This document shows, piece by piece, positions 48,803-59,362 of a stretch of 64,000 bases of DNA. The translations under genes and the position numbers were made by a program. Positions within the stretch are counted from its first letter, which is position 1. Each line of letters opens with the position of its first letter. The stretch comes from Muraenolepis orangiensis (taxonomy: Eukaryota; Chordata; Actinopteri; Gadiformes; Muraenolepididae), in contig CM051020.1 in assembly GCA_027704905.1 (NCBI GenBank), positions 7,480,335-7,544,334 of the forward strand. The letters run 5' to 3'. Below the pieces are notes generated by a model that saw only the letters and a program-made list of their open reading frames with translations, had not been told where the DNA came from and ran no database searches.

Positions 48803-49740
48803 ACACAAAAGAAAGCCACCCCAACCCCATTTCCCCACCCCCCAGAAAGCAATGGTATTGTTTTCCCACTGGCTGTGGACACTGGAGAAGCTTAGAGCTA
48901 TGTTCCATCTCCCAGCATGGTCGATGTACGGTAACTACATGACTTGTCTGAGGAAAGAACAGAAAAGCAGCTCACACTCACACAGTCTGATACCCGAGGA
49001 ACACACCGTCGAGGGCCCGTGGCTTTCTAATTTTTTTTCCAACAACGGCTAAACCCAAACAGAAAAGATGACTTTCAAAGTAATTTCTCTTCCCTGTAGG
49101 AAACTTGTATCTTTTTTCTTTTCATTTCTTCTTCCCCAAGACGTTGGAAGAATGCCCAAATCCCGCAACCACTCTGTGCGTCTCCTGGCATTATATATAT
49201 ATTTATATATTACTTTCGGTTTTTTTCTATTCCGTTGTATCCTTGTGAATACAAGGATGCAACAGAGACCAACTAGCTGGCGGGAGGGATTCGTACCGCA
49301 GTTTGACTCTTGGCTAACAGTGACGATTCTTGGAGGGCACACGTGTGAAATTAAAACATAGGCAGCTGATAGAACCTGTGGCTTGCAGGGGGAAATAAAG
49401 AACAAAACAGAGTCATCCATTTACTCTCAAAGCACTAAGCTGTGAGTCTTGATCCAATCCTAAAGGACCTTGTTATCAGTGTGGTGAGGTGGAGATTAAG
49501 GTGCCTGGCTCAAAGATACTTTTGCAGTTGGGAAATAACATGCTTTCTGAAAAGAGGAATCAAATTAAGGAGCTATTTTTGGCTTGAGGGGATTGAGCAG
49601 ATCCGAACTACATTTGTGTCACCTTTGACCTTTCCCCTACTACACTCATCTGACTGAATCAAAGAAATGTCCCCCTGAAAGAAGTTCCCGTTCTATCCCC
49701 TTATTTTGTTTTCTCAGCTATGAAGCTATTCCTTCTACTC
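48803..49740. other. Intergenic, nothing recognised
   Basis: Non-coding; open frames at 49049-49420 (minus) and 49068-49361 (plus) are overlapping chance frames. Confidence 0.4.
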
Positions 49741-49742
49741 CC

Positions 49743-49745
<3 letters not shown>

Positions 49746-49789
<44 letters not shown>

Positions 49790-49931
49790 AGCACACATCC
49801 ACAGACACACACACCGTGATATTTAGCACTTCAACCAGTTCGGTAATTTGCCATTCATGACTTATTCATCGCTTAAACAAACAGAATTTCAAAGTGCTGC
49901 CCGGTGCGATTGGGTCTACCACCACACACCA

Positions 49932-49993
<62 letters not shown>

Positions 49994-49994
49994 A

Positions 49995-50052
<58 letters not shown>
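49746..50052. repeat. (CA)n microsatellite cluster
   Basis: CA at 49746-49783, then two long arrays 49936-49991 and 50000-50052, joined by CCACAAACACA. The joint repeats the sequence at 49924-49937 (CCACAAACACACAC), so the second array looks like a duplicate of the first. Confidence 0.95.
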
Positions 50053-50054
<2 letters not shown>

Positions 50055-50288
50055 GTGGTTCTCTTGATTGGTATTCCTGGATCCTGTGTGTCAGTGGGGC
50101 AGAGTCAATTAGCCTCCCGGCTGCATGAGGGACCCCTCTTAACTGTGCCAGCGGTGTGTGAGGCGGACACCAGAGATCCAAGAAGTCTACAAGGTCAGGG
50201 CCAAAGTAGCTGGTGCTTCCTCCGTCGTCTCCGTGGCTTCATTCATAGCGCACTCTTTCTCTTTTTGTTCTATTCCCCCCCCCCCCCA

Positions 50289-50290
<2 letters not shown>

Positions 50291-50353
<63 letters not shown>
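50291..50353. repeat. (TA)n microsatellite
   Basis: About 31 TA units after a C-run at 50275-50287; it abuts the left TIR of the element at 50356. Confidence 0.95.
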
Positions 50354-50356
<3 letters not shown>

Positions 50357-50792
50357 AGTGGCGGCTGGTGGTTAAAATAGTAGGGGAGGAAGGAAGGTGC
50401 CTCACTATATGTGTTGACAGTGTATTAGATTAGATTAGATTAGATTCAAATTGATTGTACATTGCACAGCACAAAGTACAGTACAGCGAAAATGATTTAG
50501 CATCTAAGCCAGAGTGCAAATGTTGCAGTAAAGCGCACATGGTAATATATCATTTACAGTTTAAATGTACAGGTTAAAAGACAGTCTACTATGTATTAAG
50601 TGGGATATGAGCATATAAAAGGTATATAATATATATGTAAATAAAGGTATATATACAGGTAAGTGAGTATTTAACAGGTAGTGATCAGGGGTATGCAGTT
50701 ATTAAATGCAGGATAAATATAAATGTGTATACAAGTGAGCATATATAAATGTATGTACAGGAGCAGGGATATGCAGTTCTATCAGTTCTAAC

Positions 50793-51045
50793 TAATAATA
50801 ATGCTGGCTTTTATATAGCGCTTTTATCCAAAGCGCTTTGCAAGTCATGCCTCACATCACCCATTCATACACCGACGGCGGAGTCAGCCATGCAAGGAGA
50901 CAGCCAGCACGTCAGGAGCAGTTAGGGTTAGGGTGTCTTGCTCAATGACACCTCGACAGTTTTTGCTCGGAGGAACCGGGGGATCGAACCAGCAACCATT
51001 CGGTTGAGAGGCGACAGCTCTACCTCCTGAGCTATACTGCCGCCT
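50793..51045 (-). mobile_element. tRNA-derived SINE (family 2) nested in the LINE
   Basis: Minus-strand head GGCGGCAGTATAGCTCAGGA (A-box), B-box GCTGGTTCGATCCCCC. The 3' module AAAGCGCTTTGGATAAAAGC, then GCTATATAAAAGCCAGC, ends with a short (ATT)n tail. Same family as 37983-38222. It includes GTTAGGGTTAGGG-type reversed bases near 50924-50934 of no evident meaning. Confidence 0.85.
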
Positions 51046-51184
51046 CAACTATTGAGATTTAAATAGATATGGCAGGTACAGTAAACGGGTATCTTATTAA
51101 TAAATATGTAAACTATAAGAGAGGTAGGTAGTTGTGATCCAGTTTTGTTTACAGTTTTTTATTTTCTTTATTTCTTTCAGTTAG

Positions 51185-52265
51185 TCAAAGACATTGGTGG
51201 TTCATTATAGGTATTGAGCAGAGGTGTGGGGCAGGGTCGGGGGGGGACAGCAAGGGGGGAAGGGGGAGCAGCAGGGGGGGGGGGGGGCAGCAGGGGGGGG
51301 GCAGCAGGGTGGGGTGGGGGCTTGGGGGCTGTCTTCGTGGTACAGAGTTCAGGGAGATGACAGCTGAGGGGAAGAAGCTGTTCCTAAGCCTGCTTGACTT
51401 GGAACAAAGGATTCTATAGCGCCTCCCGGAGGGGAGGAGGGAAAACAGTCCATGGTGGTTGGGGTGAGAGGGGTCATCCACTATTTTTTGTGCCGTCCTC
51501 AGACACCGTTTGTGGTGGGTAGTGTTTATTGCAGGAAGTGTAATCCAACGATGCGTTGGGCGGTTTTCACCACCCTCTGCAGCGCTTTCCGGTCGGAAAC
51601 AGTGCAGTTGCCGTACCACACTGTGATGCAGTTGGTGAGGATGCTTTCAATAGCACACTGGTAAAAGTTCACCAGAATCTGAGGTGACAAGTGGGCTTTC
51701 CTCAGTCTCCTCAGGAAGAAGAGACGCTGGTGAGCCTTCTTTACCAGTGAGGCAGTATTGAGGGACCAGGAGAGGTCCTCAGAGATGTGGACCCCCAGGA
51801 ATTGATGGTCTTCCTGAAGTCGACGATGAGCTCCTTGGTCTTCTTGGTGTTGAGGGCCAGGTTGTTGTCAGCGCACCACACCACCAGGTGCTGGACCATG
51901 TCCCTGTAGGCTGCCTCATCGTTGTTTTTGATGAGGCCCACCACCGTTTGTACCATGTACAGGAGTGCAGTCGTGGGTGAAGAGGGAGTAGAGGAGAGGG
52001 CTCAGCACACAGCCTTGTGGTACGCCGGTGTTTAGGGTGCGGGTGGAGGAGGTGAGATGGTCTAACCTGGCTGACTGGGGTCTGTTGGTTAGGAAGTCTA
52101 ATAACCAGTTACAAACTGAGGGGTTAATGGCAAGGTTCTTGGTTTTCATGAGGTCACCAAGTTTGAAGTTGAGTTTGGAGGGAATGATGGTGTTAAATGC
52201 TGAGCTGAAGTCTATGAACAACATTCTCACGTGGGTGTTTCTCTCATTCAGGTGGGAGAGAGCAG
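51185..52265 (-). pseudogene. LINE reverse transcriptase C-terminal half, frameshifted
   Basis: Minus-strand blocks in order: MLFIDFSSAFNTI (catalytic block A) near 52225; NWLLDFLTNRPQ; TGVPQGCVLSPLLYS (block B) near 52000; TVVGLIKNNDEAAYRDM and LNTKKTKELIVDF in another frame; then LFFLRRLRKAHLSP, CAIESILTNCITVWYG, VSDRKALQRVV, and finally LFSLLPSGRRYR and LRNSFFPSAV. The FADD catalytic box between GVPQG and TVVGL is missing, lost with a small deletion near 51950. At least three frame changes show it is dead. L2/CR1-type by motif wording; clade not resolved. Confidence 0.85.
51235..51330. repeat. G-rich minisatellite (GCAGCAGGGGGGG) within the LINE
   Basis: Runs of 5-15 G separated by GCAGCA, GACAGCA and GGTGGGGTGG, near the end of the reverse transcriptase reading region. 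The G-runs satisfy a G-quadruplex pattern on the + strand. Confidence 0.85.
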
Positions 52266-53224
52266 AGTGAAGAGCTATTAGTGGGTCATTTTAGCAGACA
52301 ATCCAAACATAATTAAAACCGACTGTGATCTGAGGGGGCAGAAGCATTGTTTGATGAAAAACAGCTATTTAGCGATTCATCCATTTATGATGAAAATCTG
52401 AAAATCTGAATAGAAGTTTCATGCACAGTGTGGCCTGTGCTATCGAACAAACCTAACGGAATTGAAATTGAGTGAGATTTGAGGGAGAATCGTTCTGTTG
52501 TGTAAAGTATATTTACCTGTATTTAATTAAAATAAGACATAATGTATGTCTAAACCAGTAATGCACGTAAATCACGTCAATTGTCTAATCGCGAGCCAAA
52601 GACACCACTTCACAGTGTTTACGTTTGGCGTCACGCACCCGGAATGCTTTGAGGTTGGAACTCAAGTTTCAAATCTAAAATAAATTAAAAGTAAATGACT
52701 TACGAGTTTTCTGGGACACGGAATTACTGAATGACAAAAGATAGATCCATGATGCATGATGATAACCCGCCCCCCCAAATCTCGGATTGGGTATTCATCA
52801 GCGCAGTGAGCTCTGCTGATTGGTTCAGAGCCTCTGGCTAGACCCACCCTAAGGGAGGATCGTCCTCCCTTAGCGCCGTACACACTCATGGGTCAGGATT
52901 CGCCGGCTGCTCGGGGGGTAGTTTTAGAATGTGACTTCAGTGTGAGCTAACGGAGGACGTTTTCCTCCGTTCCTGCGTACAGTCATTTAAAAAATTGCAG
53001 TAGGACCGTAGGCGCTAGGGCGCTGATGGTGCTATTTTGACACACATTTGTGTGACTTTGAAGCGTTATAAACAGCATTTTTATCAGTAATTTAACAGAT
53101 AAATCTGTTAAATTGATGTGTATTTAACACATAAATGTAGTTGTTTTTTTTCTCTGAAATGTTAGGGAGGATGGTCCTCCTTTTACTCAACGCACGAGCC
53201 TCCACTGATATATATATATATATA

Positions 53225-53400
53225 TATACTATTTGGTCATTATTTTATCTAAAGTGACTGACAGTGAATAGGGTAGATGGAGAAGCTCCTTTTCACCTGT
53301 CACCTTTTCACCTTCTAAAGATTAAAAGTCTTGCTCAATAACTGATGACTATCAGTGTTTCCTTGGTCAGTTAGTCCTTGAGCCATCATAACACGAGTGC
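53225..53400 (-). mobile_element. SINE/LINE 3' module remnant
   Basis: TTTGGTCATTATTTTATCTA, then AAAGTGACTGACAG, resembles the reversed CTTTRGATAAAA module. GTCTTGCTCAATAACTG resembles the reversed CCTTGAGCAA body. Heavily diverged. Confidence 0.35.
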
Positions 53401-54180
53401 CTTGGAAACTTCCGCACAGTCCTTTTGGCGTTTTTTCCGTTCTGTTTTAGTTTTTAATTAATTTTTTTAATGAAATATAGATGCAGCAAAACTGTAAAAT
53501 ACATAATCCAGTGCATGTGTAAGCCTGTGAGATGAATCAATGTATGAGAAGCAGACTGCAAGACAAGATCAGAAATAAAATATTCCATTAGTCCTGAAAA
53601 ATGGTGCTATGCTATCAAACCTAGTTACTGGCGATAGGAACGTTTGATCGGGGCTCGACACTGACATTTGCTCACAAATTAGCTTTTATTTTTTTCTTCC
53701 TTTTCCCCTCTCTTACGTAATTGAACCTCTAATTTTCAATGGAACCATGACGACAAAACGGAGGGAGAAAAATAAGAAGAAGAAGGGGTGAAGGAATTTG
53801 ACGGTTCATGAACAAGGAGAGAGGATCGTTAGCAGCTTGTGGTGCATGTCAGCAGGAGATTTGTACAGGAGGCAACTGTCAGTGAGGCGATGCCGCTGAA
53901 CCAATGACACAGAGCACCACAGAGGAAGAATTAATTAATACAATCTTAATATTATCTGTGGGGGAGCAGGAGCAGGGGAAGAGAGGGGGGGGGGGGGGGC
54001 CATTGGAGGACATTGCCCTTGGCCTCCGATGGATCAGGAATTCGCTGACGGAGCAGCTTCGAATCAGCCAACCTTTTTCTGTCTGGCGTTAAGTGAATGA
54101 TAGCGTTTGTTTTAGGATAATAGAAAACAAATTGCATTTACATAGTGCTCATTCGATCCGGTTTGCAATGAATATCTCAT
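53401..54180. other. Intergenic, nothing recognised
   Basis: Non-coding; poly-G of about 13 at 53986-53999. Confidence 0.4.
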
Positions 54181-54186
54181 TCTGCT

Positions 54187-54188
<2 letters not shown>

Positions 54189-54231
<43 letters not shown>

Positions 54232-54265
54232 ACATATTTTAATATATATATATATATATATATAT
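54189..54265. repeat. (CA)n then (TA)n
   Basis: CA at 54189-54233, TA at 54243-54265. Confidence 0.9.
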
Positions 54266-54269
54266 TGGT

Positions 54270-54920
54270 TCATTATTTTTGATTTTCTGAACAGAAAACA
54301 CAAAAACATATATTGTATAACTCTGAACTTTGAAATTAAGTTTGTTCATATTTGTCTATACAGCTGACAACTCATTGCAGTATATATAAATTAAGTAAAT
54401 TTGCTACAGTTGCATTTCCACAAAGACTCTTGGGTTTTGAATCATGCTGTGGAAAACCCCAACGGCATGGCCCCGTACCATATCCCCATGTGCCTCTCCG
54501 TGAGCCGATAAACGTGTGCCATTAGCCGTCCAAAACTAGCTGACCAAAAAAAACATTATGTTTAGATGTGCTGATCACATTCAAAACAATGAGTGTGATC
54601 AGCTGTTTTTTTTTTTTTTAGCTACTTAACCAAATCGGACATCATAATTTCCTCTTCCTGACGCCTCAACGTCAATAATGTACCCATATTGCCTCATGGT
54701 ATTGACTATTTCACTGCACATTAAGAATAAATAATGATGATAGCCAAGCAGGAAGAGGCATCTATCTGCTTTTCTTGCTGAAGTCTGCTCAAACAAAATA
54801 CCATTAGGCATTAGGATAATAAAGCCAACAAGGACAAATACTGTTTTGCAAGCTATCAGACACAATGTGACATAAACTGCCAACAGACATGATGACAGCT
54901 CTACTCACGTTTCCTTCACC
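54270..54920. other. Intergenic, nothing recognised
   Basis: Non-coding, poly-T at 54606-54619. The minus frame 54626-54883 has no recognised domain. Confidence 0.4.
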
Positions 54921-55092
54921 TCGGTGGTTCCCAAAAATTTGTCCTGTACCCCCTCGAACCTCTCATCTGATGTTTACATATGAAGACAAGACAGTGTTGT
55001 TAACTATAAGAGGTCCTGTACCCCCTCAAACCTTGAACCTCCTGCTGGGTACCCCCTCTACCTCTCCTCTGATGTTACATATGAAGACAGTG

Positions 55093-55818
55093 TGTCCCAG
55101 AGTGGGCCGTGACATCAAGCGCTACATAGCATATATGGAACACTTCACATAACACTTCCATCCATAATAACCTCACACTCAATAACGACGCACACAACAA
55201 CATTTCCAATTCATTTGCATGTATTGTCTTTGGTTTATACATACACGTTCATACACACACGCTATCTTGACTGATAACCACACATGCTATTCCATTGAAC
55301 ACATTTCTTTACCAAACAATTACTTCCTAATTTTCAGAGGCACTGTACAAAGTGGGGAAGCCAAGGCAGCAGAAGCAGTGCCTTTGTAGAGGTGTTTCCC
55401 CGGTGCTGGCACGAATATAACATTTGGGGGGGGGGGGGGGCACATTGTGCACATTGTGCACAATGTGCACACCTACACATTGTAGGTGTGCATTTTGGAG
55501 GTTGCTAATGTGTGTAATTAATAGTGTTATGTATTTGCCTCTTATTTTGTTTAGTCTATATTCATTTCCTGTGTAAATTGACTGGGCTAGGAGGAGCCAG
55601 AGTATAAACAGGGTTCACTCAAGCCAGTAAAGGGAGAGTGATGCAAAGGGTGGTGGATAGTAATCCAAGTCACGGTGAGGACCCAGAGGGGTATAGCTGA
55701 CTGGAGTTGTTTTGCTTGTTTGTGGTTTTTTAGTTTTTAAATAAAATGGCAGAAGCCAACTGCTACTAATCGTGCCGCCCTTCTCAGTGACGCCGCAGTC
55801 GCATGTCCATCTCAAACA
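55093..55818 (+). repeat. Apparent 5' LTR
   Basis: Begins TGTCCCAGAG and ends CTCAAACA just before the primer-site-like sequence. A TATAAA box lies at 55603-55608 and an AATAAA at 55740-55745, in the usual promoter and polyadenylation order. The upstream part has a poly-G run (55425-55440) and a perfect 24-bp palindrome (55447-55470), followed by an 11-bp stem hairpin (55467-55491). Confidence 0.6.
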
Positions 55819-55855
55819 TTTGTTGTCAGAAGTAAAGGGCGCTGAGCAAAGGACC

Positions 55856-56690
55856 ATGGATACCATAAGAAAAGAAAACATGTGAGGAAGAAGAAGCAGC
55901 GGGCAGCCGTCCGGAGGCACCTGAGAAGCAGAGTCCGCCATCAAGTGATGCAGCCATCATGCAGCTTGCCAAGATGTTTGATGCCTTCATGAACTGCCAG
56001 ATGACGATTGATGAGTGGATCGAGAGGGAGTAGTTCATTGTCCTCTCTTACCAGGTACAGCAGTTGGAGCTGGATGCAGAGCATTTCAGGGACCAAACAG
56101 CCACCTCAACCCCGGACCCTCTTGCTGACCTCTTCCAGGAACCCCGAACTGGACCTAGGTATGAGCCCAAGATGTCAAGGCTGTAAGAGGGGATAACATT
56201 GAGCACTACCTGACTTTATTTGAAAGGCTGGCGGTAGTATACAGATGGCTAAGGATAAGTGGGGGGTCCATCTAATACCACTCATAACTGGCAAGGCCAA
56301 AGCTGCTTTTGTAAGCATGAATCCAGACAGCATGATGAATTATATACTGCTGAAACAAGCAGTGCTAAGGAAATACGAGATTAACGCAGAGACATACAGG
56401 CAGCAGTTCAGATCCCTGGAGACAGACATTGATGAGACCTTGCAAGAACTTTATGTCCGTCTGAAGGATATTTTCTGCAAATGGGTGGTGTTCGATAAAA
56501 GCACCAAGGAGTACATCATGGAGGCCATGGTCCTCGAACAATTCCTGCGGGTCCTCTTACCAGAGGTGAAGACCTCGGTGTAGGAGCAGGACCCAACACC
56601 CGCGGCAGAGGGGCAGAGCTGGTGGATGTCATCCTTGCAGCCCACAAGGGCGCTGAGCCCTACCGCTATGCTGGGACATTCTAACCGACA
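55856..56690 (+). pseudogene. Broken Gypsy gag (capsid; Gmr1/SCAN-like)
   Basis: The capsid core is a 112-residue open frame at 56245-56583 with WGVHLIPLITGKAKAAF and LLKQAVLRKYEI. ETYRQQFRSLE, LQELYVRLKDIFCKWV and LEQFLRVLLPE follow. That helix pattern is the capsid C-terminal region from which the vertebrate SCAN domain was derived (Gmr1-like Gypsy elements). The N-terminal part (MQLAKMFDAFM, IDEWIERE near 55957-56030) lies in another frame with stops. A TAG at 56581-56583 ends the core, after which homologous sequence continues. Non-functional. Confidence 0.7.
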
Positions 56691-57039
56691 TTCCAGTGAG
56701 GAGTCTGAGGGTCTGGTTAAAGGTGGTCTAACACAGTGTTATTGACTATTTTGCTCTTTATTCAGCCTCATAGAAAGCCCTCTCATATTTTCAACAATTT
56801 ATATACACATCAGCTCAAACACAATGTTCTCTGGAATAGTTCTTAAAAAAAATCATCAGTCATAAGAAGTAATGTCTTATTCAGTTTTTTCAACAACCAA
56901 ATAAGCGACCAATTAGTAGGGGGAGGGGCGGCTGTTTTTTTATAAAGTGTGTTTATTTTTGACACAGAAAGGCTAATGCAGATTTGTTTTGTGGCCGTAC
57001 CCCCAACGTACGTAACCCCTGGGGGTACACACCTTAAAA

Positions 57040-57910
57040 TAAATGACTGATAACTTCAAGTACAGTGCTCTGAGGTTTTACCTTGGTGATTTACTTACTT
57101 GAATTGGCGCATGAAGTTTGAAGTCGACATGACTGTAATTCGTCGCTTCTTGATCAGGGCTTGTGACCTTTATTTTGAAACGTACCAGAAAAAAAAGGAA
57201 AGTACCAGAAGAATATAAAAAAAAGGAAAGGGACCAGAGGAATAGTAAAAAAGAAAAAAGAAAAATGGAAAGGTTTATGACGGTAATCTTGGAACAGGAT
57301 AAAAAGACTCCAGCAAAGCTTTTTATTTCAGATGTCACTCTGGGTCAGCCACTTACACCCCACTTTTTCAAACAGCTTTGACCGCTGTGTTTGAAGGCTA
57401 CCGATGTTTACCTCACCCTCCGGCTGGTGGTTGACCTTCCCTGGGATGACAATCCGGGTGGGCGGGGGCTTTTGGGGTGAGGCGCTGGTACCACAGCCCC
57501 AGTGAACCTTGGCGGGCACAAGCCACCAATAACTGTCATATTGAATTAGCAGAGGCCTTCACCATGGTTTGTAAAGCTTGACTATTTACCTTTCTGCTTT
57601 TTGTCATCTAACGGACAAATATAGCCAAAGAAACGTTCATAGAATTCAGATACTTTCAGATACAGAGCAAGGTTTTACTTACAAACACTTTTGTCCAACA
57701 CCACCTCATTCAATATAAGTAGGCAAGAGAACTACTAGTCACCAGCAATTCTAAGTGCATTTCCTTCCTAACAAGCTTTCAAGCGTGTGTTCAGGTAAAA
57801 GTACAATACATTGGCTCCCTAGATTTTACATAATAAGTACATCAAACAGGGGGCAAGGGGACAAATAGTGAAGCCAATAGACATATGCTAAGAAGCAAAA
57901 GCTAAAACAA
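57040..57910. other. Intergenic, nothing recognised
   Basis: Non-coding. An AAAAAGGAAAGNRCCAGARGAATA duplicate pattern lies at 57188-57246. Confidence 0.35.
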
Positions 57911-57911
57911 A

Positions 57912-58181
57912 AGTGCTGGCCTTGTGGAACCCCAGTAGTCAGTCTGCGTCGTTCTGACACAGACCCTCTCAGTGCCACCTGGTAGGAGCGACGTAGAGAT
58001 GAGCGATGTAGGATGTGAACAAGGAGAGTGCAGAGCCCGGGACACCCATCGCCTCAAGGGTGGAGAGGAGAATCTTCTGGTTCACCATGTCCAATGCTGC
58101 AGACAGATCCAAGAGTATCAGGACCGAGGAGAGGGAGTTGGCTCCAGCAGCATGGAGTGACTCGAGTCGAGCCAAAAGCAA
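57912..58181 (-). pseudogene. LINE reverse transcriptase fragment (blocks A and B)
   Basis: Minus strand: SSVLILLDLSAALDMVNQ (block A, with Leu and Met where Phe and Thr are usual), then EAMGVPGSALSLFTSYIAH. After a frame change near 57985 it continues GSVSERRRLTTGVPQG (block B) at about 57920-57960. Wording differs from the LINE at 50.4 kb, so this is a second LINE family. Both ends are truncated. Confidence 0.75.
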
Positions 58182-58190
58182 AGCTGTATG

Positions 58191-58421
58191 CAGGGGCGTA
58201 TCTAGGGTTTCTGGGGGCCCTAGGCAAAATCTGCCTATTTTGGGGGGGGGGGGGGCCCTCGGGGGAGAGGGTGATTACGATCGAGAAGTCCAAGGGGGGG
58301 AGGGGGGTGATCGCGAACATCATTAGGCGCGCGGGGGGGAAATATAATCTGTCGTCCTCAGGGGCCCCCTTCCAGCTCGGGCCCCAGGCAATTGCCTACT
58401 TTGCCTACACTGTTGCCCCTG
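58191..58421. mobile_element. hAT-type MITE, 231 bp
   Basis: Left end CAGGGGCGTATCTAGGG; right end, read on the minus strand, CAGGGGCAACAGTGTAG. Imperfect 8-bp flanks GCTGTATG (58183-58190) and GCCGCATG (58422-58429) match at 6 of 8. The inside is G-rich with a 14-G run. It sits directly against the LINE fragment. Confidence 0.65.
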
Positions 58422-58429
58422 GCCGCATG

Positions 58430-59270
58430 CCACCCGCTACCCCACTCTGTTAATTAGTTCTCCCACCACACTTTTTATTTAGGGATGTGCTAATTAGCAA
58501 AACCACACATTTCTCTTTCCCACTTAACAATATTTTCACAACTGTCTTGGTGGTGTCCTTGAGACACTCGTAATCAGCATTGGATGGGTCTATCAGCATT
58601 GGATGTTCATGATTTCAGTTTAAAATACCAAACTATATACACAACAATTTGATATATAAAAAAACTGTCCGAGTATGTGTTATGTGAAGTATTTACGATT
58701 GTACAGTATACACTCTTTCCTTCATCTGCCAATGTCGTTTTGGCAGATTTTTAGCTTTTTCTTGGTTGTATTGCCAGTAATATCTGCTGGTGACTTTTAA
58801 GACTCATCCACCCTGCATTAAAACCCCCTCTGTTTGGACGAATAGAAACTGTGGAACATCTCAAGAGACAGTTTCAGGGGCAAACAGTAAAAATAAAAAA
58901 AACAATCGATGAAGAGGAAGTATAAACGAGGAATGTGAGTGAGTTTGATGTCTTTTCAGACCATAAGGCGAACTGTGTGGCTTGCACTTACTATCTACCG
59001 TCCTCCATCTATCCTTTTCGGCCTCTCGGTAGATTTCATTGAAGATTTTGATTTACAGTTGGACGGAACACAGAGGGTTTCTGGCCACAGTGAAGCCTCC
59101 ACACCACAGTCAGGTGTTTGGTGTGGACAGCCTGCAAGTTGAAAAGGAGAAATAAAAGGATAAATAAAGTTATCTTGAATCTTGAAACACAGCACTGTAA
59201 TCAAATAAAAGGTGAACCCTCCAGGCACAAGCGTAAACTAGATGCTATGCTGTTTAATATATACTGTATA
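58430..59270. other. Intergenic with a LINE-tail-like end
   Basis: Non-coding. Positions 59145-59190 (AAATAAAAGGATAAATAAAG, then TTATCTTGAATCTTGAAAC) look like the 3' end of a LINE with a TCTTGAA tail; sense strand +. Confidence 0.4.
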
Positions 59271-59274
59271 TATT

Positions 59275-59310
59275 TTATATATATATATATATATACATTA
59301 TATATATATA

Positions 59311-59343
<33 letters not shown>

Positions 59344-59362
59344 CATTATATATATATACATA
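59275..59362. repeat. (TA)n microsatellite cluster
   Basis: TA runs separated by CATTA and TTATA steps; the unit TATACATTATATATATA recurs. Confidence 0.9.

Larger units (their letters stand above)
50429..52290 (-). mobile_element. 5'-truncated L2/CR1-like LINE inserted in a DNA element
   Basis: Minus-strand LINE with reverse transcriptase C-terminal half, 3' UTR (TTTTCGCTGTACTGTACTTT near 50475-50495) and tail of TCTAA pentamers (50429-50446). Its limits are fixed by the empty site in the other copy of the host repeat: GTATTAGCAGAC near 33896 versus GTATTAG | LINE | TTAGCAGAC here. No endonuclease domain remains. A SINE is inserted in its 3' part (50793-51045). Confidence 0.8.
50356..53207. 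mobile_element. TIR DNA element (family D) carrying a LINE insertion
   Basis: The left end is CAGTGGCGGCTGGTGG at 50356. The right end is CGCACGAGCCTCCACTG, ending 53207 (minus strand CAGTGGAGGCTCGTGCG). Both ends sit in TATATA runs. The element's own sequence is 50356-50428 plus 52291-53207; the rest is the inserted LINE. No transposase is seen. It carries several GGAGGA-N3-TCCTCC hairpins (for example 52848-52872). Confidence 0.7.
55093..56733 (+). mobile_element. Gypsy-type LTR retroelement, internally deleted
   Basis: The insert starts TGTCCCAGAG, ends TCTAACA, and is flanked by the 5-bp duplication CAGTG (55088-55092 and 56734-56738), the signature of LTR element integration. It holds an apparent 5' LTR, a primer-site-like TTTGTTGTCAGAAGT at 55819, and a broken gag. 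Protease, reverse transcriptase, integrase and a recognisable 3' LTR are absent. Confidence 0.75.
54922..57034 (+). mobile_element. hAT-type MITE (family C) split by an LTR element
   Basis: The left part, 54922-55092, begins CGGTGGTTCCCAAAAATTTG and contains a duplicated CCTGTACCCCCTC...TCTGATGTT segment. The right part, 56734-57034, resumes CAGTGTTATTGACTATTTTG and carries CATAGAAAGCCCTCTCATAT and GTACCCCCAACGTA. The two parts are collinear with the uninterrupted copies at 21100 and 25935. Confidence 0.75.

Noticed and set aside
50924..50936. Telomere-like GTTAGGGTTAGGG
   Set aside because: Fewer than three units, inside a SINE body; no interstitial telomere array.
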